From G965222535 sp965222535 (GTDB lineage: Bacteria; Pseudomonadota; Gammaproteobacteria; HK1): a stretch of 64,000 bases of DNA. The position numbers were made by a program, and so were the translations under genes. Location: assembly GCA_965222535.1 (NCBI GenBank), contig OZ244957.1, forward strand, positions 2,542,001 through 2,606,000, in the 5' to 3' direction. Numbering within the stretch: position 1 is the stretch's first letter; each line of letters begins with the position of its first letter. Under the pieces are notes generated by a model, which did no database searches, was not told the DNA's origin, and was given only the letters and a program-made list of their open reading frames with translations. Below are positions 1 to 8,634 of the stretch, one piece after another.

Positions 1-795
1 CGTAAGCGCTGCCTGATGGCTGTCGATAACGTCAGCTTCGTCATCCAACGCGGTAAAACCTACGCCTTAGTCGGCGAAAGCGGTTGCGGCAAATCGACCC
101 TCGCGAATATGGTCGTTGGGCTGTTGCCGCCGAGCCGCGGCGTTATCCATATTGGCGGTCATGATCTGTTCGATCGCAACATTGCCGAGGCGCTCCATCG
201 GCGCGTACGCCAGTCCATCCAGATGATCTTCCAATCACCTTACGCCAGCCTTAATCCGCGCTGGCAGGTCGGCAGCATCTTGGCCGAGCCGATCAAGGCT
301 TTCGGCCTCATCAACGACCGCCAGCAACGGCGGCGGCGTGTGTTGCAGTTGCTTGAGCAGGTTGGCCTTTCAGCCAGCGACAGCCGGCGCTATCCGCATG
401 AATTCTCTGGCGGTCAGCGGCAACGCATCTCGATCGCACGCGCCCTCGCCTCGCAGCCATCGTTTATCGTTTGCGACGAACCCACCTCAGCGCTTGACGT
501 CTCGATTCAGGCACAGGTTCTGAACTTGCTCAAACAACTGCAACGCGAACTCGGCCTGACATACCTCTTCATCAGCCATGATCTCGCCGTGGTGCGCGTC
601 ATGGCGCATCGCATCGGCGTCCTCCAACACGGTCACTTGGTTGAAGAGCAAGACGCGCGACAGTTGTTTCAGACGCCGCAATCGGATCACACCAAAATGC
701 TGCTCGCCGCCGCCCCAAAACATTATCCTAGGGCTACCCCCGAGGCAAAAGCGTTAACCACCACGCAACCGCCGGGCGTTAGCCGTGTGTGCTAA
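1..795 (+). CDS. Oligopeptide/dipeptide ABC transporter ATP-binding protein (OppF/DppF type), 5' end outside window
   Basis: ATPase subunit that powers import of peptides or similar solutes at the inner membrane. The frame is open from base 1, so the true start lies upstream and the ATG at 16 is probably internal. Counting from base 1, Walker A GESGCGKST is at about residue 25, the ABC signature FSGGQRQR at about 135, Walker B with DEPTSALD at about 157-166, and the H-loop SHD at about 192. A short C-terminal segment with AAPKHYPRA matches the oligopeptide-type extension of this family. Permease and binding-protein genes are not in the window, so the substrate is unknown. Confidence 0.93.
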   Translation, partial: RKRCLMAVDNVSFVIQRGKTYALVGESGCGKSTLANMVVGLLPPSRGVIHIGGHDLFDRNIAEALHRRVRQSIQMIFQSPYASLNPRWQVGSILAEPIKAFGLINDRQQRRRRVLQLLEQVGLSASDSRRYPHEFSGGQRQRISIARALASQPSFIVCDEPTSALDVSIQAQVLNLLKQLQRELGLTYLFISHDLAVVRVMAHRIGVLQHGHLVEEQDARQLFQTPQSDHTKMLLAAAPKHYPRATPEAKALTTTQPPGVSRVC

Positions 796-903
796 GCTAA
801 GCTGCCGCCGGCGTGAGCCCCTATACATGCGATGGATGCGGATGCGTCGCCGGGGAGCCTGCCGATAAGGCTGATAGGATTTCGCACAGGCGAGAAAAAT
901 GCC

Positions 904-992
904 CCTTCCCGCAATCATTTCGTGGTGCCGCTCGCAGGGTCAGCGAACGGCGCGCCGTAGGCGCTCCTGATTAAAAACAAAACGTTCCCACC
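904..992. repeat. Degenerate copy of dispersed hairpin repeat (family A)
   Basis: The segment carries the family A core: TTCRTGGTGCCGCT, then CAGCGAACG, then a GCGCC/GGCGC hairpin and an A-rich tail. It resembles the better preserved copies near 6100, 8430, 11670 and 56550. It fills most of the gap between the ABC ATPase and ubiX. Confidence 0.6.
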
Positions 993-1037
993 CCATGGAC
1001 ATTCCAGAAGCGGTAACGCCAGCAGCAGAAGCAACGT

Positions 1038-1715
1038 ATGCCTGAGACCGCACCAGTGACATTCGCATTGGCGATCACCGGTGCTTCGGGTGCGCCTTAT
1101 GCTCTGCGCCTGCTGGCGATCCTACTGCAACAGCGCTACCGCGTACAGTTGATGATCTCGGGCCCGGGGCGCATGGTGCTGGCTACTGAGGCGGGGATCA
1201 ATCTACCGGCTAAGCCCAAGGCGGCAAAGGCTACGCTGGTGTCGCATTTCGAGTGCGATGCGGCGCTGTTGCAGGTGTACGCCAACGACGATTGGTTCGC
1301 CCCATTGGCCAGCGGCTCCAGCGCGCCGCGGGCGATGGTGATCTGTCCTTGCACCAGCGGTACGCTGGGGGCGATCGCTAACGGTCATAGCCGCAGCTTG
1401 ATTGAGCGCAGTGCTGAGGTCGTGCTGAAAGAGCGACGTCAACTGATCGTCGTCTTGCGCGAAACGCCGTATTCAATCATTACCATAGAGAATATGTTGC
1501 GCTTGGCGCGCGCCGGCGCGCTGATCTTGCCATCTAATCCAGGGTTTTACCACCAGCCGCGGACGCTCGCCGATGTTGTCGATTTTGTCGTGGCGCGGAT
1601 TCTCGACCATCTTGGGGTTGCGTTTGAGTTATTGCCGCGTTGGGGCCGGGAAGCGGCACCAACAGGTACAACGCCGAATGGGGAAACGGATTCTTCGGCT
1701 GCGCGCGATCCTTAG
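1038..1715 (+). CDS. ubiX: Flavin prenyltransferase UbiX
   Basis: UbiX transfers a dimethylallyl group to FMN to make prenyl-FMN, the cofactor of the UbiD decarboxylase in ubiquinone synthesis. The N-terminal ITGASGAPYALRLL is the FMN-binding Rossmann start. The segments ICPCTSGTLGAIANG, RSAEVVLKERRQL and LRETPYS are family hallmarks, the last two around the dimethylallyl-phosphate site. At 225 aa it is somewhat longer than the usual 190-210 because of a low-complexity C-terminal tail. No ubiD is nearby. With coq7 at 6299 it supports a ubiquinone-using organism. Confidence 0.95.
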   Translation: MPETAPVTFALAITGASGAPYALRLLAILLQQRYRVQLMISGPGRMVLATEAGINLPAKPKAAKATLVSHFECDAALLQVYANDDWFAPLASGSSAPRAMVICPCTSGTLGAIANGHSRSLIERSAEVVLKERRQLIVVLRETPYSIITIENMLRLARAGALILPSNPGFYHQPRTLADVVDFVVARILDHLGVAFELLPRWGREAAPTGTTPNGETDSSAARDP

Positions 1716-1818
1716 CCGCATCAGCGAAGGGCGTTTCAGGGGGCTTTTCAAAGGTCACTTAATGTGTCAGCCGCAAAGCTAGTAAAACCGGCGATGTCAG
1801 AAAGTCCATAACACGGGG

Positions 1819-1846
1819 CTTGATTTACACCCACTGCGCCATCATG
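1819..1846 (+). promoter_or_regulatory. Possible sigma-32 heat-shock promoter of clpB
   Basis: CTTGATT (1819-1825) is followed after about 12 bases by GCCATCAT (1838-1845). This is close to the sigma-32 pattern CTTGAAA and CCCCATNT. It lies about 40 bases before the clpB start, a gene usually under sigma-32 control. The match is imperfect and has no experimental support. Confidence 0.35.
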
Positions 1847-1884
1847 TATCGCGGCATGGCGACACAGTATCGGAGCTGCAACCT

Positions 1885-4482
1885 ATGAGAATGGATAAGC
1901 TGACCAAACGTTTCCACCTTGCTTTCAGTGATGCCGGGAGCTTGGCTGTCGGACGCGGACACCAGTTCATTGAACCGCTGCATCTGCTGATCGCGTTGCT
2001 GGATCAGTCTCAGTCGACGGTGCGCGGGCTTTTAGCGCAGGCCGGGGTGAATGTCAACGCACTGCGCTCGCAGCTTGGTGAAGCGCTTGCCCGGTTGCCG
2101 CGAGTGGAGGGCGTTGCCGGCGATATTCAGATCTCCAACGATCTGGCGCGGCATCTGAATCAGGTCGATAAATTGGCACAGCAGCGCAAAGATCAGTACC
2201 TATCGAGCGATCTCTACCTGTTGGCGATCTTGGATGTCGGGGGGGCTGTCGCCAAGCTGTTGCAAGCCAACGGTGCCGAGCGCAGCCACCTTGCACAGTG
2301 TATTGATGCGGTGCGCGATGGCGAAGCGGTCAGCGCTCCAGATGCTGAGGAACGGCGTGAAGCGTTGGCGCGCTATACCGTCGACATGACGCAGGACGCT
2401 GAGCAGGGCAAGCTCGATCCGGTGATCGGGCGCGATGAAGAAATTCGCCGCACGATCCAAGTATTGCAGCGGCGCACGAAAAACAATCCGGTGTTGATCG
2501 GTGAATCCGGGGTTGGCAAAACCGCTATCGTTGAGGGGCTGGCGCAGCGCATTATCAACGCTCAAGTCCCTGCCGGATTGAAGAACAAACGGTTGCTGTC
2601 GCTGGACATGGGAGCGATGATCGCTGGTGCTAAACTGCGTGGTGAGTTTGAGGAGCGCATGAAAGCGGTGTTGCACGAGATCAGCAAACAGCAGGGCGAT
2701 GTGATCCTGTTCGTGGATGAGCTACATACCATGGTTGGTGCCGGCAAAGCCGATGGGGCAATGGATGCGGGCAACATGTTGAAACCGGCGTTGGCGCGTG
2801 GCGAACTGCACTGCATCGGTGCCACGACCCTTGACGATCATAAAAAGTACATTGAAAAAGACGCCGCTCTGGAGCGTCGCTTCCAGAAAATATTGGTCGA
2901 TGAGCCGAGTGTTGAAAGCACGATCGCCATCCTGCGCGGCCTGAAAGAGCGCTACGAGACGCATCACGGCGTCAATATCACCGATCCGGCGATCGTCAGT
3001 GCCGCTACGTTGTCGCACCGCTACATCACCGATCGCCAGTTGCCGGATAAAGCGATCGATTTGATCGACGAGGCGGCGAGCCGCCTGCGCATGGAGATCG
3101 ATTCCAAGCCGGAGCGCATGGACCGTCTTGAGCAACGCGTTATCCAGCTCAAGATCGAGCGTGAGGCGCTGAAGAAAGAGGACGACCAGGCCTCGCGTGA
3201 GCGCATGGCTGACATTGAGCAGCGCATCTGCGAACTGGAGCCGGAATACGCCGATCTGGACGAGATATGGAAAGCCGAAAAAGCCGCAGTGCAAGGGACT
3301 CAGCAACTGAAGGAAGAGCTGGAACAGGCCCGCATTGAATTCGATACCGCGCAACGCGCCAACGACTTGCAGCGCATGTCGGAGCTGCGCTACGGTCGCA
3401 TACCGGCCCTAGAGCAGCGCTTGAAACAGGCCACCGGCGTTGATATGCAGCACATGAAGCTGCTGCGCAATTCGGTAACCGACAACGAGATCGCCGAGAT
3501 CGTGAGCCGTTGGACAGGGATCCCGGTGCAGCGTATGCTTGAGGGGGAACGCGACAAGCTGCTGCGCATGGAGCATATCCTGCGCCAGCGCGTGGTTGGT
3601 CAGGATGAGGCGGTTGCGGCGATCGCCAATGCGATCCGCCGCGCACGCACCGGTTTGGCGGACCCGCGCCGACCTAACGGCTCGTTCCTGTTCCTCGGAC
3701 CGACTGGAGTCGGCAAAACCGAACTCACCCGCACGCTGGCCGAGTTCCTCTTCAATACCGACGAGGCGATGGTGCGTATCGACATGTCGGAGTTTATGGA
3801 GAAGCACTCGGTGGCGCGGTTGATCGGCGCGCCGCCCGGGTATGTCGGCTACGAAGAGGGCGGCTATCTAACCGAAGCCGTGCGGCGGCGACCGTATTCG
3901 GTGGTGCTGCTGGACGAGATCGAGAAAGCTCATAAAGACGTCTTCAATGTCCTGCTGCAAGTGCTGGAAGATGGACGCCTGACGGATGGACATGGGCGCA
4001 CTGTGGATTTTCGCAACACGGTCGTCATCATGACCTCTAACGTAGGTTCGCAGATCATCCAGGAACTGTCTGCCAACGACACTTACGAGCGCATGAAAGC
4101 TGCAGTGATGGATATCACAGCGCGCGAATTCCGCCCTGAATTTATCAACCGCATCGATGAGGTGGTGGTCTTCCACTCCCTCGCGCAATCCCATATTCGT
4201 GCGATCACCGCGATCCAATTGCATGCGCTGCAACAACGCTTGCAACAGCAGGGAATCCGTATTGAATTCAGCGTTGCTGCCCATGCTCGCTTGGGCGAGT
4301 TGGGTTTCGATGCGCGCTACGGTGCACGCCCCTTGAAGCGTACGATTCAGCACTATGTGGAAAACCCGTTGGCGGTGCGCCTGCTAGGTGGCGAATTCAG
4401 TCCCGATAGTCGCATCGCCGTTGATGTTGGCGCTGACGCCAACGCCCTAGAGTTCGTGGCGATCAGCAGTGAAGCGGACTGA
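1885..4482 (+). CDS. clpB: ATP-dependent disaggregase ClpB
   Basis: Hexameric Hsp100 that works with DnaK to pull proteins out of aggregates in the cytoplasm. The 865-aa length is normal for ClpB. Visible parts in order: Clp_N repeats at about 1-145, a first AAA+ module with Walker A GESGVGKT at about 206 and Walker B ILFVDELH, a coiled-coil middle domain at about 405-525 that separates ClpB from ClpA/ClpC, and a second AAA+ module with GPTGVGKTEL at about 605, Walker B LLDEIEKAH and the C-terminal D2-small domain. The second in-frame ATG at 1891 would give the more typical MDKLT start. Confidence 0.97.
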   Translation: MRMDKLTKRFHLAFSDAGSLAVGRGHQFIEPLHLLIALLDQSQSTVRGLLAQAGVNVNALRSQLGEALARLPRVEGVAGDIQISNDLARHLNQVDKLAQQRKDQYLSSDLYLLAILDVGGAVAKLLQANGAERSHLAQCIDAVRDGEAVSAPDAEERREALARYTVDMTQDAEQGKLDPVIGRDEEIRRTIQVLQRRTKNNPVLIGESGVGKTAIVEGLAQRIINAQVPAGLKNKRLLSLDMGAMIAGAKLRGEFEERMKAVLHEISKQQGDVILFVDELHTMVGAGKADGAMDAGNMLKPALARGELHCIGATTLDDHKKYIEKDAALERRFQKILVDEPSVESTIAILRGLKERYETHHGVNITDPAIVSAATLSHRYITDRQLPDKAIDLIDEAASRLRMEIDSKPERMDRLEQRVIQLKIEREALKKEDDQASRERMADIEQRICELEPEYADLDEIWKAEKAAVQGTQQLKEELEQARIEFDTAQRANDLQRMSELRYGRIPALEQRLKQATGVDMQHMKLLRNSVTDNEIAEIVSRWTGIPVQRMLEGERDKLLRMEHILRQRVVGQDEAVAAIANAIRRARTGLADPRRPNGSFLFLGPTGVGKTELTRTLAEFLFNTDEAMVRIDMSEFMEKHSVARLIGAPPGYVGYEEGGYLTEAVRRRPYSVVLLDEIEKAHKDVFNVLLQVLEDGRLTDGHGRTVDFRNTVVIMTSNVGSQIIQELSANDTYERMKAAVMDITAREFRPEFINRIDEVVVFHSLAQSHIRAITAIQLHALQQRLQQQGIRIEFSVAAHARLGELGFDARYGARPLKRTIQHYVENPLAVRLLGGEFSPDSRIAVDVGADANALEFVAISSEAD

Positions 4483-4531
4483 ACGCCACGAATACGGCGG
4501 CGCAAAGCGGCGCAGGTAAGCGGCTTATACT

Positions 4532-4570
4532 CATGCTACTTGGAGATACAGGAAGGGGTACCTCGAAACA
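4532..4570. repeat. Left part of a dispersed element interrupted by the IS256 copy
   Basis: CATGCTACTTGGAGATACAG at 4532 matches the terminal repeat of the element between accB and accC (CATGCTACTTGAAG at 48561 and, inverted, at 48887). It continues into GGGGTACCTCGAAA, the family B start. The other half of the interrupted element resumes at 5962. Confidence 0.6.
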
Positions 4571-5961
4571 CTGAGCTATAGTCAAATCTGGTGTATGGGA
4601 AGATTGCATCAAGCGGCGGTCTGATTAAATTTTGTCACTTCAATACCATCCTTGAATGTCACTCCAGTGATGACCGCAGGCAGTGCCTCAAAGCCTCTCA
4701 AACGGTTCCATTTTTTCTCGGCACACTGGCCTAATTTGAATATCATGTGAAGCATTCCCTCACGAGAGAGGCAGCCTTTTGAGCGCCGCGTCCGATGTCG
4801 AATAGTGCCGAAACTCGATTCAATAGGGTTGGTGGTGCGGATGCTTTGCCAGTGTGGTGCGGGGAAATCATAGAAGGTTAGTAACGCGTGGCGGTCATTT
4901 CTCAAGCAGGCGGTTGCCTTTGGGTACTTTGCTTCGTAGGTTTTGAGAAACAGGTCAAACCCCTTCTCTGCTTCCTTTTTGGTGGCTGCCTGCCAGATTT
5001 CGTGTAGCGCTTGTTTGGCTTTTGGCTGACCTGATTTGGGGAAGCGGTTCAACACGTTGACCGTCTTGTGTACCCAGCAGCGCTGCTGGCGTGTCGTTGG
5101 GAATACCTCCTCAAGGGCTGCCCAGAACCCCATAGCACCATCACCAATCCCTAATTCCGGGGCATCCAATCCGCGCGCTTTCCGCTTCAACAACACCTCC
5201 CGCCAGCTTTGCGTTGATTCTCTTACCCCATCCTCAATGGCCAGAAAGTGCTTCTGACCGCGCTCATTCACACCGATAACTACCAGTGCACACAGTTTCG
5301 CATTCTCGGCTCGAAGGCCACTGTAAATGCCATCAGCCCAAATATAAACCCAGCGCGCATCATCCAATCTCTGTTGCATCCAGCACCGGTACTCATCAGC
5401 CCAACGCTGCTTCAAGCGCGACACCGTGGTGGCTGACAAGCCCGCTGCATCCGGGCCCACCAGTACTTTCAGTGCTTCACTCATGTCACCCGTTGAGATG
5501 CCTTTTAGATACAGCCACGGCAGCGCCGCTTCCAGAGAGCGGGTTTTGCGAACATACGGTGGTACCAGCAGTGAGTGGAAAACCACTGACTCTCCAGTCC
5601 GTGAGCGTACCTTCGGCACTCTCACAGAAACCGCGCCAACCCCGGTTTGAAGGGTGCGCTCCGGGAGGTAACCGTTACGCACCACCGCGGCCTTGCCATC
5701 CTGTGTACGGCAATGCTCAAACTGCCGCAGCAACTCGTGCAGCTCGGCGTCCACGGCTTGGTGAACCAACTGCTTCGCTCCCTGCAGCAGCAGTTCACTC
5801 AATGGGTCAAAGGGTTCCTCTACACCTCTTGGGGCAATTGCGTTATGCTTACTCATAGTGGCTTCTCTCCTTAAGATTGATGGGTTTGTTCACAACTTCC
5901 AATCAATCAGAGTCGCCGCTCTTTTTCAACCCCTCATACACCACTTTCGGTTATAGCTCAG
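4571..5961 (-). mobile_element. IS256-family insertion sequence with imperfect terminal inverted repeats
   Basis: Both ends read CTGAGCTATA inwards (from 4571 and, on the other strand, from 5961). They continue with matching blocks GGTGTATG and AGCGGCG over about 50 bases, so the element is about 1391 bp, normal for IS256. It contains one full transposase gene. No 8-9 bp target duplication is visible outside these ends. The flanks are two parts of a dispersed element: the sequence before 4571 and after 5962 aligns with adjoining parts of the uninterrupted copy at about 48555-48700. Confidence 0.85.
4609..5856 (-). CDS. IS256-family (Mutator-type) transposase
   Basis: A 415-aa DDE transposase that appears intact. 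The predicted catalytic residues are the Asp in YIWADGIY, the Asp in GIGDGAMGFW and the Glu in TTNPIESSFGTIRHRT, the typical IS256 arrangement with the glutamate followed by an Arg-rich strand. The C(x)2H-like signature RCWVHKTVNVLNRFP between the second Asp and the Glu is also family-typical. Start ATG at 5856 follows a purine-rich AAGGAGAGAAG. It occupies nearly the whole IS. Confidence 0.95.
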   Translation of the reverse strand: MSKHNAIAPRGVEEPFDPLSELLLQGAKQLVHQAVDAELHELLRQFEHCRTQDGKAAVVRNGYLPERTLQTGVGAVSVRVPKVRSRTGESVVFHSLLVPPYVRKTRSLEAALPWLYLKGISTGDMSEALKVLVGPDAAGLSATTVSRLKQRWADEYRCWMQQRLDDARWVYIWADGIYSGLRAENAKLCALVVIGVNERGQKHFLAIEDGVRESTQSWREVLLKRKARGLDAPELGIGDGAMGFWAALEEVFPTTRQQRCWVHKTVNVLNRFPKSGQPKAKQALHEIWQAATKKEAEKGFDLFLKTYEAKYPKATACLRNDRHALLTFYDFPAPHWQSIRTTNPIESSFGTIRHRTRRSKGCLSREGMLHMIFKLGQCAEKKWNRLRGFEALPAVITGVTFKDGIEVTKFNQTAA

Positions 5962-6240
5962 CTCTTGAATCTGAAGCGTTATTTAATCCTGAAAAACAAG
6001 CGGCGCTTAGCTTTCAGGAGAATAAGGAGGGTAAATACGTTTATATTGGGGGAAGCCTGCTATTGGCAATGCGCCGATGTATCGGAGAAGAAGAACCCTC
6101 CAGCGGTAATTTCATGGTGCCGCTGACCGCTCTATGCCGCTCAGCGAACGAAGCGCCGTTAGGCGCACCAAATAAAAAATAAAAAAACACAGGCGTGTTT
6201 AGCACACCTAAACGCGGTACTCTAAGGCATTGGTTGATAC
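5962..6240. repeat. Dispersed element, family A copy with variant hairpin
   Basis: It starts with GCTCTTGAATCTGAAGCG, like 48611, and carries an imperfect palindrome at 5988-6018 (arms CCTGAAA and TTTCAGG, inner AAGC/GCTT). Then come AGGAGAATAAGGAGGG, a TTGGGGGAAG block, the family A core at about 6110-6170 and an A-rich tail with CACAGGCGTGTTT. The copies near 8300, 11530 and 56450 share the same order of blocks. It fills the gap between the IS and coq7. Confidence 0.75.
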
Positions 6241-6298
6241 CCCTTTCTCAAGCCCCCTAACGCAGATGGATTTTCTCACCGAGGGCGAAAAATAAGCG

Positions 6299-6940
6299 AT
6301 GAGCGAGCGTTATTATTCATTACTTGACCGCATTTTGCATGGTTTTGATGTCGGATTGCGAGCGGTTTCGGGTAACGTAGCGAGTGATACAGGTTATCCT
6401 GCTGCGGGCATTGAGGAGGCCGTGCTCGATAGCCGGCAGCGGCGTCATGTTGCCGCGCTGATGCGCGTTGACCATGCGGGGGAGGTAGCCGCGCAGGGAT
6501 TATACGAAGGTCAGGCTGTCAGTGCCGGCGAGCGCGAAATGCAATGCGCGATGGTAAATGCAGCAGAGGAGGAGGCTGCCCACCTCGCGTGGTGCCGCCA
6601 GCGCTTGGTCGAGCTGGATGCCAGCCCCAGTGCGCTGGATGCGCTGTGGTATGGCGGTGCGTTTGTGATGGGCGTTACGGCAGGGCTTGGAGGGCGGAAT
6701 TACAGCCTCGGTTTTACAGCAGAGTCGGAAAAGCAAGTGGTGCAACATTTGCAGCGACATTTGCAGCAGCTACCAGAAAATGACCAACGCAGCCGTGCCA
6801 TCCTCGAGCAGATGATGGCGGATGAAGCGCAACACAGGCATCGCGCTGTTGCCAGCGGCGGTGGCATTTTGCCGTTGCCGTTGCGCGTATTGATGCGCCT
6901 GATGGCGAAGGTGATGACGACGACTGCGTATCGACTCTGA
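6299..6940 (+). CDS. coq7: 3-demethoxyubiquinol 3-hydroxylase (Coq7 family, di-iron)
   Basis: Catalyses a late ring hydroxylation in aerobic ubiquinone synthesis at the membrane surface. The 213-aa protein has the duplicated ferritin-like iron ligands: E62 in DHAGE, E92 and H95 in EEEAAH, E144 in AESE, and E176 and H179 in DEAQH. A helix around GAFVMGVTAGLGGR fits the membrane-binding surface. It stands alone after a repeat element, opposite ychF. Confidence 0.94.
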   Translation: MSERYYSLLDRILHGFDVGLRAVSGNVASDTGYPAAGIEEAVLDSRQRRHVAALMRVDHAGEVAAQGLYEGQAVSAGEREMQCAMVNAAEEEAAHLAWCRQRLVELDASPSALDALWYGGAFVMGVTAGLGGRNYSLGFTAESEKQVVQHLQRHLQQLPENDQRSRAILEQMMADEAQHRHRAVASGGGILPLPLRVLMRLMAKVMTTTAYRL

Positions 6941-7016
6941 AGACGCCAGCGGCGGCGTAAGGTTTATCCTCTCCCCTGACGGTGAGGGTGCATCGCCGCG
7001 TTAGCGGATGAACGCT

Positions 7017-8108
7017 TCAGGCACTATGGCGGAAATGCACAATATCGCCTTCCAGCACCCGGTAGTCACGGCCTTCAAGGCGCCATTTGCCGGCCGCTTT
7101 GGCGCCTTGCTCGCCACCGCAAGCGATAAAATCGTCGTAAGCGATGATTTCGGCGCGAATAAAATGCTTGGCGAAGTCGTTGTGTATGCTACCTGCGGCG
7201 TCACACGCATTAGCGCCATCAGTGGTTGTCCAAGCGCGCACTTCCTGCGCTCCAGCGGTGAAGAAGGTCAGCAGTTTGAGCAGCGCATACCCGCTTTGGG
7301 TCAGGCGCTCAAGCCCCGATTGATGCAGCCCGAGCGCTTCAAGAAATTCGCTCCGCTCATCCGCCATGAGGGTGGCGATCTCGGCTTCTAGTACGGCTGA
7401 AATCACCACCACCGCGGCGTTTTGTTGGGCCGCCAAGGCACGCAGCGCGGCAACCTGCGGGTTATCATCTTCTGGCGCTTCATCGACATTAGCCGCAAAA
7501 AGCACCGGTTTCAGTGTCAGTGGTTGCAGCGTTTGCAGTTGCTGGCGTTGCTCCGCTGTCAGTGCAAGCGAGCGCAGCGGCTCTCCAGCGGAAAGGCAGG
7601 CATAGGCGCGCTCGTACAGCAGTTGTCGGGGTTTGGCGTCACGATCAGAAGATTTCACGTGGCGGGCGTTTTTTTTGAGCGCACGCTCAAGCTGTTCCAG
7701 ATCGGCCAGCAGCAGCTCGGTATCGATGATCGCAACATCGTCAACAGCAGCAACCCGACCATTGACGTGCACTATATCGTCATTGTCAAAGCAGCGTACC
7801 ACGTGCACGATCGCCTGCGTCTCGCGGATATTGGCTAAGAAGCGGTTTCCCAGCCCCTCGCCCTTGGAGGCACCCGCCACTAAGCCGGCGATATCGACGA
7901 AAGTCATCGTCGTCGGTACGATGCGTTGCGGTTGCACCAGCGCGGCGATTTTGTCTAAGCGCAGATCCGCGACTGCCACCTTCCCGATGCTCGGATCGAT
8001 AGTGCAAAAAGGGTAGTTTTCGGTTGCTACCCGGGAGCAGGTGAGGGCGTTATACAGGGTCGATTTGCCGACATTCGGCAAGCCGACAATGCCGCACCTA
8101 AAACCCAT
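7017..8108 (-). CDS. ychF: Redox-regulated ATPase YchF (OLA1 family)
   Basis: Obg-like P-loop protein that prefers ATP and binds ribosomes. It starts MGFRCGIVGLPNVGKST (Walker A at residues 9-17), has the switch region DIAGLVAGASKGEGLGNRF, and NVDE in place of the NKxD guanine-specificity motif, as usual for YchF. The C-terminal TGS-like domain runs from about residue 275 to the end. ATG at 8108 gives 363 aa, the usual length; a TTG nine bases upstream is less likely. In many gammaproteobacteria ychF directly follows pth; here more than 3.8 kb lies between them. Confidence 0.95.
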   Translation of the reverse strand: MGFRCGIVGLPNVGKSTLYNALTCSRVATENYPFCTIDPSIGKVAVADLRLDKIAALVQPQRIVPTTMTFVDIAGLVAGASKGEGLGNRFLANIRETQAIVHVVRCFDNDDIVHVNGRVAAVDDVAIIDTELLLADLEQLERALKKNARHVKSSDRDAKPRQLLYERAYACLSAGEPLRSLALTAEQRQQLQTLQPLTLKPVLFAANVDEAPEDDNPQVAALRALAAQQNAAVVVISAVLEAEIATLMADERSEFLEALGLHQSGLERLTQSGYALLKLLTFFTAGAQEVRAWTTTDGANACDAAGSIHNDFAKHFIRAEIIAYDDFIACGGEQGAKAAGKWRLEGRDYRVLEGDIVHFRHSA

Positions 8109-8239
8109 GAGGGGCAAAACACCAAGAGCTGCCCGAAAGCGATCGGACGTTTTTGTGAAGCGGGATATTCATCGCTCCTTCCTCGTTCGTTGTGGTAGTT
8201 GACCTACCCCCGCCGTTATTACCGGGCACTCCTGCGGCA

Positions 8240-8634
8240 GGCAGGGCTCTGGCATAGTGGAGGTTGGGGCTCTGGGATATTAATATTTTTAATCCTTTGA
8301 TGCTAGGCGTTGCCTAGCATCAAAGGAGAATAAGGAGGGTAACGACGTTTGTATTGGGGGAAGCCTGCTATTGGCAATGCGCCGATGTATCGGAGAAGAA
8401 GAACCCTCTAGCGATAATTTCATGGTGCCGCTGACCGGTCTATGCCGGTCAGCGAACGATGCGCCGTTAGGCGCACCAAATAAAAAATAAAAAAACACAG
8501 GCGTGTTTAACACACCTTAACGCGGTACTCCCTTCCCCCAAACCCCTAACCCCAGCATCCCCTGCGCCCTCGCCTTAACGCCGTGCAGGGCCGAGGGCTT
8601 CGGGTAAGGCTCTGGCATCGTGGAGGGCGGGGGG
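8240..8634. repeat. Dispersed element (33-bp palindrome plus family A core) at the 3' side of Sel1 gene 1
   Basis: Perfect palindrome at 8294-8326 (15-bp arms, CCTTTGATGCTAGGC, 3-base centre). AGGAGAATAAGGAGGG and the GGGGGAAG block follow, then the family A core at about 8420-8475 with a perfect 9-bp hairpin (GCTGACCGG/CCGGTCAGC) and a second TGCGCC/GGCGCA hairpin. A C-rich CCCTTCCCCCAAACCCC segment and a GCTCTGG-rich end follow. The element ends only a few bases from the stop codon of the Sel1 gene. Confidence 0.8.

Noticed and set aside
2722..3354. 210-codon minus-strand frame inside clpB
   Set aside because: Shadow of the conserved clpB coding region.
6019..6182. Small ORF after the AAGGAGG site in the dispersed element
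   Set aside because: The Shine-Dalgarno-like AAGGAGGG recurs in all copies, but the following frame differs and breaks between copies.
6122..6200. Intrinsic terminator in family A (GC hairpin beside an A/T run)
   Set aside because: The hairpin is followed by A, not T, on the plus strand, and on the minus strand the T run precedes it.
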